48,539 nt of DNA from Acidobacteriota bacterium (lineage in GTDB: Bacteria > Acidobacteriota > Vicinamibacteria > Vicinamibacterales > UBA2999), in contig JAKFYH010000057.1 of assembly GCA_021730945.1 (NCBI GenBank), positions 1 to 48,539 on the forward strand. The letters are read 5' to 3'. This document shows positions 20,028 to 29,800 of this stretch, in pieces. Position 1 is the first letter of the stretch. Every line of letters starts with the position of its first letter. The translations under genes and the position numbers were made by a program. Under the pieces are notes generated by a model that had not been told where the DNA came from, did no database searches, and worked only from the letters and a program-made list of their open reading frames with translations.

Positions 20028-21056
20028 ATGAAGGGACAGATGACCGCAATCAAGGTGCTGGTGACCGGCGGCGCCGGGTTCATCGGCAGCAACTTCGTGC
20101 GCTACGGCTTGCAGGCGCATGCCGACTGGCACGTCACCAACCTGGACAAGCTGACCTACGCGGGGCGCAAGGAGAACCTGCACGACGTGATGGACAATCC
20201 CCGTCACACCTTCGTGCATGGCGACATCCTGGACGCCGCCGTCGCCGGTCCGCTGGTCGAGGCCGCCGACTACGTGGTGCACTTCGCCGCCGAGACCCAC
20301 GTCGACCGCTCGATCATGGCGGCCGGCGACTTCATCAAGACCGACGTCGAAGGCTCGTTCGTGCTGCTCGAGGCGGCCCGGCGCAACCCCGGCCTGAAGC
20401 GCTTCATCCAGATTTCCACTGACGAGGTCTACGGCAGCGTGGCGGAGGGCTCAAGCACCGAGACCGATGAACTGCGGCCGCGCAATCCCTATGCGGCCAG
20501 CAAGGCCGGCGCCGACCGGCTGGCCTACAGCTACTGGGCCACGCACGACGTGCCGGTGATCGTGACGCGCGCGTCGAACAACTACGGGCCGTACCAGTTC
20601 CCCGAGAAGATCCTGCCGCTGTTTGTCACCAACCTGACCGACAACATGCCGGTGCCGCTCTACGGCGACGGCGGCAACATCCGCGACTGGCTGCACGTGC
20701 TTGACCATTGCCGCGCGCTCGACCTGCTGCTGCACACCGGCACCAACGGCGAGGTCTACAACATCGGCGGCGGCAACGAGGTCAAGAACCTCGACCTGAC
20801 GCACGCGGTGCTGAAGTTGATGGGCAAGGGCACCGACCTGATCAAGCCGGTGGCCGACCGCAAGGGCCACGACCGCCGCTACAGTCTCGGCACCGCGAAG
20901 CTCGAGGGCATGGGGTGGAAGCCGCAGGTGCCGTTCGAACAGGGTCTCGCCGAAACCGTGGCGTGGTACCAGGCCAACGAGTGGTGGTGGCGGCCGATCA
21001 AGCAAGGCGATCCGGCCTACAAGGCCTACATCGAAGCGCAGTACGGCAAGCGCTGA
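20028..21056 (+). CDS. rfbB: dTDP-glucose 4,6-dehydratase
   Basis: RfbB/RmlB converts dTDP-glucose to dTDP-4-keto-6-deoxyglucose for rhamnose and related sugars. The 342-residue SDR protein has TGGAGFIGSNFVRY (NAD binding), HFAAETHVDRSI, the TDE catalytic triad part (STDEVYGS), YAASKAGADRL (Tyr/Lys) and RASNNYGPYQFPEK. A second in-frame ATG at 20040 is preceded by AAGGGA and gives the more usual N-terminus, so the true start may be 12 nt later. The stop overlaps the next gene (TGATG). No rmlA, C or D is nearby. Confidence 0.93.
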   Translation: MKGQMTAIKVLVTGGAGFIGSNFVRYGLQAHADWHVTNLDKLTYAGRKENLHDVMDNPRHTFVHGDILDAAVAGPLVEAADYVVHFAAETHVDRSIMAAGDFIKTDVEGSFVLLEAARRNPGLKRFIQISTDEVYGSVAEGSSTETDELRPRNPYAASKAGADRLAYSYWATHDVPVIVTRASNNYGPYQFPEKILPLFVTNLTDNMPVPLYGDGGNIRDWLHVLDHCRALDLLLHTGTNGEVYNIGGGNEVKNLDLTHAVLKLMGKGTDLIKPVADRKGHDRRYSLGTAKLEGMGWKPQVPFEQGLAETVAWYQANEWWWRPIKQGDPAYKAYIEAQYGKR

Positions 21057-22000
21057 TGCCCGCGCCCGTCCTCGTCACCGGTGCGGCGGGGTTTGTCGGC
21101 AGTCACTTGCTGGAGCTGCTCGCCGCCGATCCGCCGGAGATCGTCGCCTGGCTGCGGCCGGGCACCGAGCCCCTGCTCAGGGGGACCGGCGTGCACTGGG
21201 TTACCGTCGAACTGCACAATCGCGATGAAGTGCGCGCAGCAATCGCCGACGCGCAGCCCTCGGCGATCTATCACCTGGCCGGCGTCCCGCACGTGGGCGA
21301 CTCGTGGGGCCACACGCGCGAGACCTTCGCCGGCAATGTGCTGGGCACCCACCACCTGTTCGAGAGCCTGCGCCGCTCGGCGCTGTCGCCGCGCGTGCTG
21401 GTGACCAGCTCCGCCACCGTCTACTCGCCGGCCGATCACGCCTTGCGCGAAAGCGATCCGGTGTGTCCCAACAACCCCTACGGCACCAGCAAGCTGGCGC
21501 AGGAAATGGTGGCGATGAGGGCGTGGGAAGACGATGGGATCCCGGGGTTGATTGCGCGGGCCTTCAACCATGTCGGGCCGCGGCAGGCGCCGTCGTTTTT
21601 GGCGCCGAGCATTGCGAAACAGATCGCCGCGATCGAAAGCGGCAAGTTTGAACCGGTCCTCAAGGTCGGCAATCTCGAGCCCCGGCGCGACATCATGGAC
21701 GTGCGCGACACGGTGCGGGCCTACCGCGCGATGATGCAATCGGCCACACCAGGCGTGCCCTACAACGTGTGCTCGGGCCAGGCAGTGCGGGTCAAGGACC
21801 TGATGGACGCGTTCATCCAACACGCGAAGGTCCCGATCCGCGTGGAGCAGGACCCCGCGAGGTTCCGGCCCAACGACACGCCGCTGCTGCTCGGCGACGT
21901 GACCCGGCTGCGCACCGATACCGGGTGGCAGCCGGAGATTGACCTTGGCCAGACGGTGGAAGACCTCCTGGAATACTGGCGCCACCAATTAGCGGCTTGA
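21056..22000 (+). CDS. NAD-dependent epimerase/dehydratase, GDP-4-keto-6-deoxy-mannose reductase-like
   Basis: A 314-residue extended SDR with VTGAAGFVGSHLLE (dinucleotide fold), IYHLAGVPHVGDSW, SSATVYS, the catalytic NNPYGTSK Tyr/Lys, and ARAFNHVGPRQ...VGNLEPRRDIMDVRD, which is typical of the Rmd reductase branch. It would reduce or epimerise a nucleotide 4-keto-sugar for surface glycans. It is translationally coupled to rfbB, so the two likely act on the same glycan, although Rmd normally uses GDP- and RfbB dTDP-sugars. The exact substrate is therefore open. Confidence 0.85.
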   Translation: MPAPVLVTGAAGFVGSHLLELLAADPPEIVAWLRPGTEPLLRGTGVHWVTVELHNRDEVRAAIADAQPSAIYHLAGVPHVGDSWGHTRETFAGNVLGTHHLFESLRRSALSPRVLVTSSATVYSPADHALRESDPVCPNNPYGTSKLAQEMVAMRAWEDDGIPGLIARAFNHVGPRQAPSFLAPSIAKQIAAIESGKFEPVLKVGNLEPRRDIMDVRDTVRAYRAMMQSATPGVPYNVCSGQAVRVKDLMDAFIQHAKVPIRVEQDPARFRPNDTPLLLGDVTRLRTDTGWQPEIDLGQTVEDLLEYWRHQLAA

Positions 22001-22026
22001 CGGGCGAACAAAGAGCGAAATAATAG
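21997..22026 (+). promoter_or_regulatory. Sigma70-type promoter giving a leaderless mRNA
   Basis: TTGACG (21997-22002), an 18-nt spacer and TAATAG (22021-22026). The expected start point, about 7 nt further on, falls at the GTG of the radical SAM gene (22032). The -35 overlaps the stop codon of the preceding gene. Confidence 0.65.
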
Positions 22027-22031
22027 TCGCC

Positions 22032-23006
22032 GTGGCGACTTTTCCCCTGCTCTTTGACCTCGGGCGCTCGCCCACCACCCGCGACGTCGCCCGGTTGGTG
22101 AAAGACGGCGGCCTTGAGGCGCTCCCCGATGCCCGCCGCCGGGGTGATGCCGCCACCTACCAGGAAATCCGCTGCCGCTCGGCGCTCAACCGCGTGAAGG
22201 GGATGCCGTTCTTCAAGTGGACGCTCAATCCCTATCGCGGCTGCACGCACGGCTGCCACTACTGCTTCGCGCGGCGCTACCAGTCCCAACTCGAGCTCAA
22301 CGCCGGCGATCACTTCGCCTCGGTGATCTTCGTGAAGACCAACTTCGTGGAGGTCTTGCGCCGGGAGTTGGACAAGCCGTCTTGGACGAAGGAGCTGGTC
22401 GGATTCGGCACCGCGACCGACCCCTATCAACCCATCGAAGGCACCTACAAACTGTCGCGCGGCGTGCTCGAAGCGCTGCGCGACGCCGCTTCGCCGGTGG
22501 GCATCGTGACCAAAGGTCCGATGATCGTGCGCGACATCGACGTGCTTCAGGACCTGTCGAAGCGCACGTCGTGCCGCATTCACATCAGTGTGCCGACGGT
22601 GGACGAGGAGGCGTGGGAGCAGCTCGAGCCGGGCGTGGCCCATCCGCTGCAGCGCTTGAAGGCCGTGCGCCAGTTGGTGGACGCCGGCCTCGACTGCGGC
22701 GTATTGATGGCGCCGATTGTGCCTGGGTTTTCGACGCACCCGGCCAAGATCGAGCGGACGATCAAGGCCATTGCCGACTCGGGCGCCCGCTCGGTGGGCG
22801 CGATGGTGATGCACCTGCAGGGCGGCACGCGCGATCACTTCATGGCGTTGCTGGCGCGGGAGTATCCACACCTCGCCGATCGCTACGAGCATCTCTACGC
22901 AGGAAAGTATCCGCCGAACAACTACACCAGGCAGGTTGATGAGGTCGTGTCGCTGATGTGGGCTCGCTACTTGGCCGAACGAAGGCCACAGCCTGTCGGT
23001 CTGTAA
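22032..23006 (+). CDS. Radical SAM protein, Rv2578c/SplB-like family
   Basis: The 324-residue protein has the iron-sulfur cluster motif GCTHGCHYCFAR (CxxxCxxC, about 72-83), preceded by WTLNPYRGC and followed by FVKTNFVEVLRREL, GTATDPYQPIEG and RIHISVPT, all typical of the Rv2578c-like radical SAM group related to spore photoproduct lyase. The substrate is unknown; family members have been proposed to act on nucleic acids. It starts with GTG and appears leaderless. The stop codon lies in a copy of the family A repeat that also supplies the stop of the convergent M20 gene. Confidence 0.9.
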   Translation: MATFPLLFDLGRSPTTRDVARLVKDGGLEALPDARRRGDAATYQEIRCRSALNRVKGMPFFKWTLNPYRGCTHGCHYCFARRYQSQLELNAGDHFASVIFVKTNFVEVLRRELDKPSWTKELVGFGTATDPYQPIEGTYKLSRGVLEALRDAASPVGIVTKGPMIVRDIDVLQDLSKRTSCRIHISVPTVDEEAWEQLEPGVAHPLQRLKAVRQLVDAGLDCGVLMAPIVPGFSTHPAKIERTIKAIADSGARSVGAMVMHLQGGTRDHFMALLAREYPHLADRYEHLYAGKYPPNNYTRQVDEVVSLMWARYLAERRPQPVGL

Positions 23007-23030
23007 TCTGCGCCTAATCTGCGGCTGTGG
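23004..23030. repeat. Family A repeat copy at two gene ends
   Basis: A degenerate copy with AATCTGCG (23007-area) and AATCTGCGGCTGTGG units in the TCTGCG orientation. It begins at the stop codon of the radical SAM gene (23004-23006) and contains the minus-strand stop of the M20 gene (23014-23016). Confidence 0.55.
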
Positions 23031-24198
23031 CGTCTGCGGCAAGGCGCTGAAGTAAGCCGGCAATCACCGCCGCGCGCGGCACGAGCGCCTCGATCTCGAC
23101 GTGCTCATGCAGTGCGTGGGCGCCGTCGCCGATGGCGCCGAAGCCATCGAGCGTCGGCACGCCGAGCGCGGCGGTGAAGTTGCCGTCGGAGCCGCCTCCC
23201 GCGCTGCCCTCTTCCAGGGCCACCCCGATGTCCTTCGCGGCCAGCCGCGCTTGTTCAAAGAGCGCCATCACCGCGGCGGTGCGCTCGAGCGGCGGCCGGT
23301 CGAAGCCGCCGGTCACCGAAACCTCAGTGCCGGCGATGTGCGGTGACAACGCCGCCATGGCCCGTCCGACGCGTTCGGCGTCGGCGCGCGTCACGGCCCT
23401 GGCATCGATAATGGCACGCGCCTCGGCCGGCACCACGTTGGCGCGGGTGCCGCCGGCAATGACTCCGACCGTGACGGTAACGCCGCGCGCGGGATCCTGC
23501 AGCTCGTCGATGGCGATGATCTGGCGCGCCAGTTCGCGGACCGCGCTGACGCCCTTGCCCGGGTCGAGCCCGGCGTGTGCCGACACGCCACGGACCACCA
23601 TCTCGAACTGACCCACACCCTTGCGACTGGTCTTGAGCGCCCCGCCCGGCAATGACGGCTCAAACACGAGGACGGCTGCGCTCCGCCCGGCCTCCGCCTC
23701 GATCAGGGCGCGCGACGTGGTGCTGCCCACTTCCTCGTCTGTGGTCCACAGCATCACCACCCGGCAGTCCTGCAATAGCCCGGCATCCATGACCGCGCGC
23801 GTCGCGAGCGTAGCGAGGCCAATGCCCGCCTTCATGTCGAACACGCCGGGGCCGTAGAGCCGGCCGCCTTCGCGCTTGAGCGGCATGGTCGCCAGTTGCC
23901 CGATCGGCCACACCGTGTCGAAGTGGCCGAGGAGCAGAATCTGCCGCGATCCCGAGCCAAAGCTCGCCCGAAGGTGGTCGCCCACCTTCGCCAAGGCTAC
24001 GGCGGGCACGCCAGGAATTGAGGGCGGCAGGCGCGTCACCTCGCCTCCGAGCGCGGCGAGCCGCGCCGCCAGCTCCGCACCGCACCGGTTGACGGCCTGC
24101 GGGTCGTCGCTGGGCGATTCGATGGCCACGAGCGCCTCAATGAAGTCGAGCAGCCAGTCGCGGCGAGCTGTGCAGTAGTCGAGGAACGTGGTGGGCAC
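23014..24198 (-). CDS. M20 family metallopeptidase, carboxypeptidase G2-like
   Basis: The 394-residue protein has the di-zinc motifs of the M20 CPG2 group: LLGHFDTVWP (His, Asp), GVFDMKAG (bridging Asp), TTDEEVGS (catalytic Glu and ligand), SAHAGLDPGKG in the dimerisation lid, and the last His in GDGAHALHEHVE. It would remove a C-terminal amino acid such as glutamate, or deacylate an N-acyl amino acid. No signal peptide is evident. The GTG at 24198 gives the best N-terminus; an upstream TTG would run into the divergent gene. TATTAT lies 10 nt upstream. The segment AVALAKVGDHLRAS is encoded by a palindromic repeat (23969-24005). Confidence 0.9.
   Translation of the reverse strand: MPTTFLDYCTARRDWLLDFIEALVAIESPSDDPQAVNRCGAELAARLAALGGEVTRLPPSIPGVPAVALAKVGDHLRASFGSGSRQILLLGHFDTVWPIGQLATMPLKREGGRLYGPGVFDMKAGIGLATLATRAVMDAGLLQDCRVVMLWTTDEEVGSTTSRALIEAEAGRSAAVLVFEPSLPGGALKTSRKGVGQFEMVVRGVSAHAGLDPGKGVSAVRELARQIIAIDELQDPARGVTVTVGVIAGGTRANVVPAEARAIIDARAVTRADAERVGRAMAALSPHIAGTEVSVTGGFDRPPLERTAAVMALFEQARLAAKDIGVALEEGSAGGGSDGNFTAALGVPTLDGFGAIGDGAHALHEHVEIEALVPRAAVIAGLLQRLAADATAAD
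23969..24005. repeat. REP-like palindrome inside the M20 gene (family E)
   Basis: A perfect 9-bp stem CGAAGGTGG (23969-23977) / CCACCTTCG (23982-23990) with a 4-nt loop, followed by CCAAGGCTACGGCGGG. It encodes part of the N-terminal region just before the first zinc motif. The GAAGG and CCTTCG elements with a GGCGGG end resemble the palindromes at 26558-26594 and 32432-32460. Confidence 0.55.
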
Positions 24199-24207
24199 GA
24201 TGGGTTC

Positions 24208-24214
24208 TATAATA
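24208..24214. promoter_or_regulatory. Shared palindromic -10 element of a bidirectional promoter
   Basis: TATAATA gives TATAAT on the plus strand (24208-24213), 6 nt before the GTG at 24220, and TATTAT on the minus strand (24214-24209), 10 nt before the M20 GTG at 24198. Predicted start points are about 18 bp apart, the spacing known for symmetric bidirectional bacterial promoters. Confidence 0.65.
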
Positions 24215-24219
24215 AGCCG

Positions 24220-24804
24220 GTGATGCAAAGGTGCTTGGGTGCTGGAGTGCTGAGGTGCTGGGGTGCTTGTGCATTCGTGCTGCTGATGAGCGTCGCCGCG
24301 CAGGCGCAGGTCCCGCAGCCATTTCCGCGTCCTAACACGCCATCGACCCAGAAACCCCCGGCACCGGCACCCGAGGCACCGGCACCCACCCCGGCACCCC
24401 AGGCACCCTTGGCACCAGCACCGTCAGGTGCGGCGAGCGAAGCGAGCGGTGCCCCAAGCGAAGCCATGTTGGGCGCACCGCTCTATCCGTCGGCGGTCTA
24501 CCTGACCTCGTACGACGCCGGCCGTGGCCAGCGCTTCTACCTGTTCGGGGTCACTGTGCCGTATGCCGATCTGGTGGGGTACTACAAGACGGTGCTGAAG
24601 ACCAAGGGCGATGAACTGTTCGAGGCGCCGCCCACACACCAGTTCGAGATCGCGCGTTACCGCGACGAGTCGATGGCGTTTGCGCCGAGCGTCACGATCA
24701 AGGACTACACCTACGGAGGGGCAGCCGGCTTCCCTAATCCAAGGCCAGGGGCAGAGCCGGCACGCTTCCCGACCGTGATTCAGATCGTGCCGGCACCTCG
24801 CTGA
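24220..24804 (+). CDS. Secreted hypothetical protein with repeat-derived N-terminus
   Basis: A 194-residue protein of unknown function. A signal peptide (MQRCLGAGVLRCWGACAFVL, ending near AQAQ) is followed by a Pro/Ala linker (about 40-75) and a compact domain of about 110 residues containing LYPSAVYLTSYDAGRGQR, VGYYKTVLKTKGDE and HQFEIARYRDESMAFAP. I recognise no named family. The signal peptide is encoded by a GGTGCT octamer array and the linker by inverted GGCACC repeats, so only the C-terminal domain looks ancestral. GTG 24220 fits a leaderless start; ATG 24223 is equally possible. Confidence 0.75.
   Translation: MMQRCLGAGVLRCWGACAFVLLMSVAAQAQVPQPFPRPNTPSTQKPPAPAPEAPAPTPAPQAPLAPAPSGAASEASGAPSEAMLGAPLYPSAVYLTSYDAGRGQRFYLFGVTVPYADLVGYYKTVLKTKGDELFEAPPTHQFEIARYRDESMAFAPSVTIKDYTYGGAAGFPNPRPGAEPARFPTVIQIVPAPR
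24230..24269 (+). repeat. Octamer array encoding a signal peptide (family B)
   Basis: Five consecutive octamers of the type GGTGCTTG/GGTGCTGG (24230-24237 onward, ending 24269). The array lies in codons 3-17 of the secreted protein. At about 24363-24420 the same gene carries the inverted form (GGCACC every 6-9 nt) encoding its Pro/Ala linker. Confidence 0.8.
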
Positions 24805-24828
24805 CCAGCCTTACCCGCCCGACCAGCC

Positions 24829-26610
<1,782 letters not shown>

Positions 26611-26650
26611 GCTGTCCAACTTATCACGCTGAGATGGCGGCAGGCCTTCC

Positions 26651-26832
26651 CAGGGCCGCAGATTACGCGGATGGCGCAGACCAGCGGGCCGGCGGCGGCG
26701 AAGCCGCCGCAGACGAGGCCGGAGGCCGGTCCGAGTCGCGCGCGACGCGCGCGGCGCCGGCCCTCGTGCACTATCTGCGTCATCTGTGTCATCTGTGGCT
26801 CTGAAATCCAGTCTGTGGCTCTGAAATCCAGG
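26651..26832. repeat. Composite repeat block between thiC and the kinase gene
   Basis: An inverted pair of family A copies (26651-26680 in the CAGATT orientation; 26773-26810 in the ATCTGTG orientation) encloses about 90 bp of very GC-rich palindromic sequence, including GCGGCGGC-GAA-GCCGCCGC and runs of GCGCGC. The right copy consists of the nonamers ATCTGCGTC, ATCTGTGTC and ATCTGTGGC. A 20-bp direct repeat follows at 26793-26812 and 26813-26832. No gene is visible in it. Confidence 0.75.
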
Positions 26833-26866
26833 CCGGCGGCAGCACTGCATCTGAGTTAGACTGCCC

Positions 26867-29800
26867 GTGCCTCGCCCCCCACCCATGGAACTGACCGGCC
26901 GCTCGCTCGGGCACTACCGCGTCGAGGAAGAAATCAGCCGTGGCGGCATGGGTGTTGTCTATCGGGCCACCGACACGCGCCTCAACCGCGATGTCGCCCT
27001 CAAGGTCCTTCCGCAGGAAGTCACCAGTGATGAGGATGTCCGCCGCCGCTTCCTGACAGAAGCGCAAGCGGCATCGGCGTTGGAGCATCCGCACATTGCC
27101 GTGATCCACGGCGCCGACGAAGTCGACGGCGTCGCCTACATTGCGATGGAGCTGATTCGCGGCGAAAAGCTCAGCGACCTGCTGACGCGAAGCAAGTTGC
27201 CCGCCGCGCGAGCGTTGGAACTGGCCGCCGAAATTGCCGCCGGCCTGTCGCGCGCTCACGAGAAGGGCATCGTCCATCGCGACCTGAAGCCCGCCAACGT
27301 GATGGTCACAGACGAGGGCCACGCGAAGATCATCGACTTCGGCATCGCGAAGCTGATCGAGGTGTCGTCAACGGCCGGCGCGCATACCAAGACCAGCCAC
27401 GACACCGGCGTCGGCGTGGTGCTCGGCACCATGACCTACATGTCGCCCGAGCAAGCGCGGGCCGAGACGGTCGATCACCGCAGCGACATCTTTTCCTTCG
27501 GCATCCTGCTGCACGAAATGCTGGCCGGACAGCCGCCGTTCCGCGGCAAGACCGGGATTGAGACCGCCAGCGCGATTCTCCATGCGACGGCGCCGCGGCT
27601 GCCGTCTCTTGGCCCCGCGGTGATCGCCGAAGCCGGCGCCGACATCCAGCGCATTGTCGACAAGTGCCTCGCGAAGGATCCCGCCGATCGTTACCAGGGC
27701 ATGAAGGATGCGGTGGTCGACATCCGCGCCGCAAGACGACGACTCGACACGGGTCCGCAGGCCGCTGCCGCACCGGCGGCACCCGCGGCAATGCGAGTAC
27801 CGACGTGGGGCTGGCTCGCCGCCGCTGTCGTCGTGGTGGCGATTGCCGGCATCGTGCTGTTCACGCGAGCCGGCAGCACGGCGAGTGAATCGGTGGCCAC
27901 GGGTGGGTCGGGCAAACCTTCGGTCGCCGTCCTCTATTTCGACAACACCACCGGCGACAAGGAACTCGACTGGATGCGCACCGGCATTACCGAGATGGTG
28001 GTGACCGACCTGTCGCAGTCGCAGGGCCTTGAAGTGGTCGGCACCGACCGCCTTTACGGCATCCTCGCCGAGCTCAATCGCCAGGACGACCGCATGCTGT
28101 CGCCAGAGGCCATCAGCGAGGTCGCGGCACGCACGGGTGTGACCAACGTCGTGGTGGGCAGCTACGTACGATCGGGTGATGCCATCCGGATCAACGTGCG
28201 CGTGCAGGACGCCAAGACCGGCCGCGTCATCTCGTCGGAGCGCGTCGATGGCACGAGCACTTCGGCGCTGTTCTCCATGATCGATGACCTGTCGAGCCGT
28301 ATTCGAACGAAGTTCGAAGGTCTGCGGGCGGAGGCGTCACTTCTGACCGCGCCTGGGACCAACTCGGCACGGGGGGCAGAGTGGCGCGGCGTGGAGGGGG
28401 TGACCTCGTCCTCGATCGAAGCGTTCCGCTTTTACTCGGAGGGCATCGTCTTTCATAACCGCGGCCAGGGGGTCCCGGCCCTGGCCCTGTTCGAAAAAGC
28501 CGTCGCCATCGACCCGTTGTTCGCGATGGCCTACTTGAAGATGGCCGTCATCGAGCAAAACCGGGGTGAACTGGCCCGACGGAATAAGTACAGTGCCGAG
28601 GCTTTGAAGCTGGCGGACCGCCTGACACCGCGGGATCACGCCTACATCGAGGCCGTCTACTACCAAGGTGTCCCGGGGGCTACGGCAAAGACGATTGCGG
28701 CCTATGAACGGTGCGTCAGTATCGATCCGACTCACGACGGGTGTCGCAACAACCTGGCGCTGCAGTACAACGGACTCGAACGGTACGCCGAAGCCGTGGC
28801 GCAGTTCGAACCAATGGTTCAAGCCGGTGTCGCCCTCATCAACCCCTACCCCAATCTTGCTGGAGCTTATCGGGCGCTGGGCCAACCTGAAAAGGCAGTG
28901 GCGGTGATGGAGGGGTACGTGAAACGTAACCCCGAGAACCCAGCCGCGCTGGGCCCACTCGGCGCCGCGTTGATTGGCGCCGGGCGGCTGGACGAGGCGA
29001 TTCGAGTGCTGGACAAGGCCCGGATGCTTGACCCGACCGAGCAAGGTTTCGTCAGCACCACTGTGGTTACACACCTTTTGCGCGAGGACTGGAGCGCAGC
29101 GAGGACCGCCGGAGACACGCTGGCAAGGTTTACGACGGACGTCGGCCGTCATAATGGAGCGCTGGCGCACGCCGCCTTGAATGGATTCCTCGGCCGAGCT
29201 GCCGAAGCGGTGAGCTGGGCGGAGCGCGCGGCCCAGGCCGACAAGGCCAACGGATCGAGAAGCTCCGTTGGCTATCAGATCCTGGGGCAGACGCTGTTGG
29301 CGCGTGGGCAGAACGCTGCCGCGGTGGCTGCCCTGACGAAGGCCGTGGCCGAAGGCAAGGGGGCGCCCGAAGAGGGGAACGCCCTCGTCTACCAGGCGTG
29401 GGCGCTCTCTGCAGCTCGCCGGCCCGCGGAGGCCGAGGCCGCCATCGCCGCGCTGGTATCGAAGGCCGAGCCGCTAGCTCCAGTGCGGGATGGAAGGCAG
29501 GCCAACTTTGCGCGTGGTCTCGTCATGCTTGCCCGCGGCGAAGCCGCCGCGGCGGTCCAGCCGCTGCAGGATGCCGCGGCCGCCCTGACCCCGCGATCGG
29601 GCGGACCGAACGCACGCAGCTGGCACTTGCCGATCTGGTCTGCGCTTGGTCAGGCGCTGCTCGAGTCAGGCAGGGCCGACGAAGCCAGACCGTGGTTCGA
29701 GAAGGTGGCGGGCAGCGGTTACGAGCGTGCTCGCCAGCCCATCGACTTCGTCCGCAGCTTCTACTTCCTCGGCCGCATCTACGAACAACAGGGCGATGCC

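Noticed and set aside
18067-20049. 660-codon minus-strand frame opposite lptD
   Set aside because: Shadow of lptD; no motif, and lptD has clear domain structure.
20028-22000. A full O-antigen or rhamnose cluster
   Set aside because: Only two sugar-nucleotide enzymes are present, with no transferases, polymerase or remaining rml genes.
26640-26860. Short plus- and minus-strand frames in the repeat block before the kinase gene
   Set aside because: Their translations (CVICVICG and Arg/Ala-rich runs) come directly from repeats and GC-rich palindromes.
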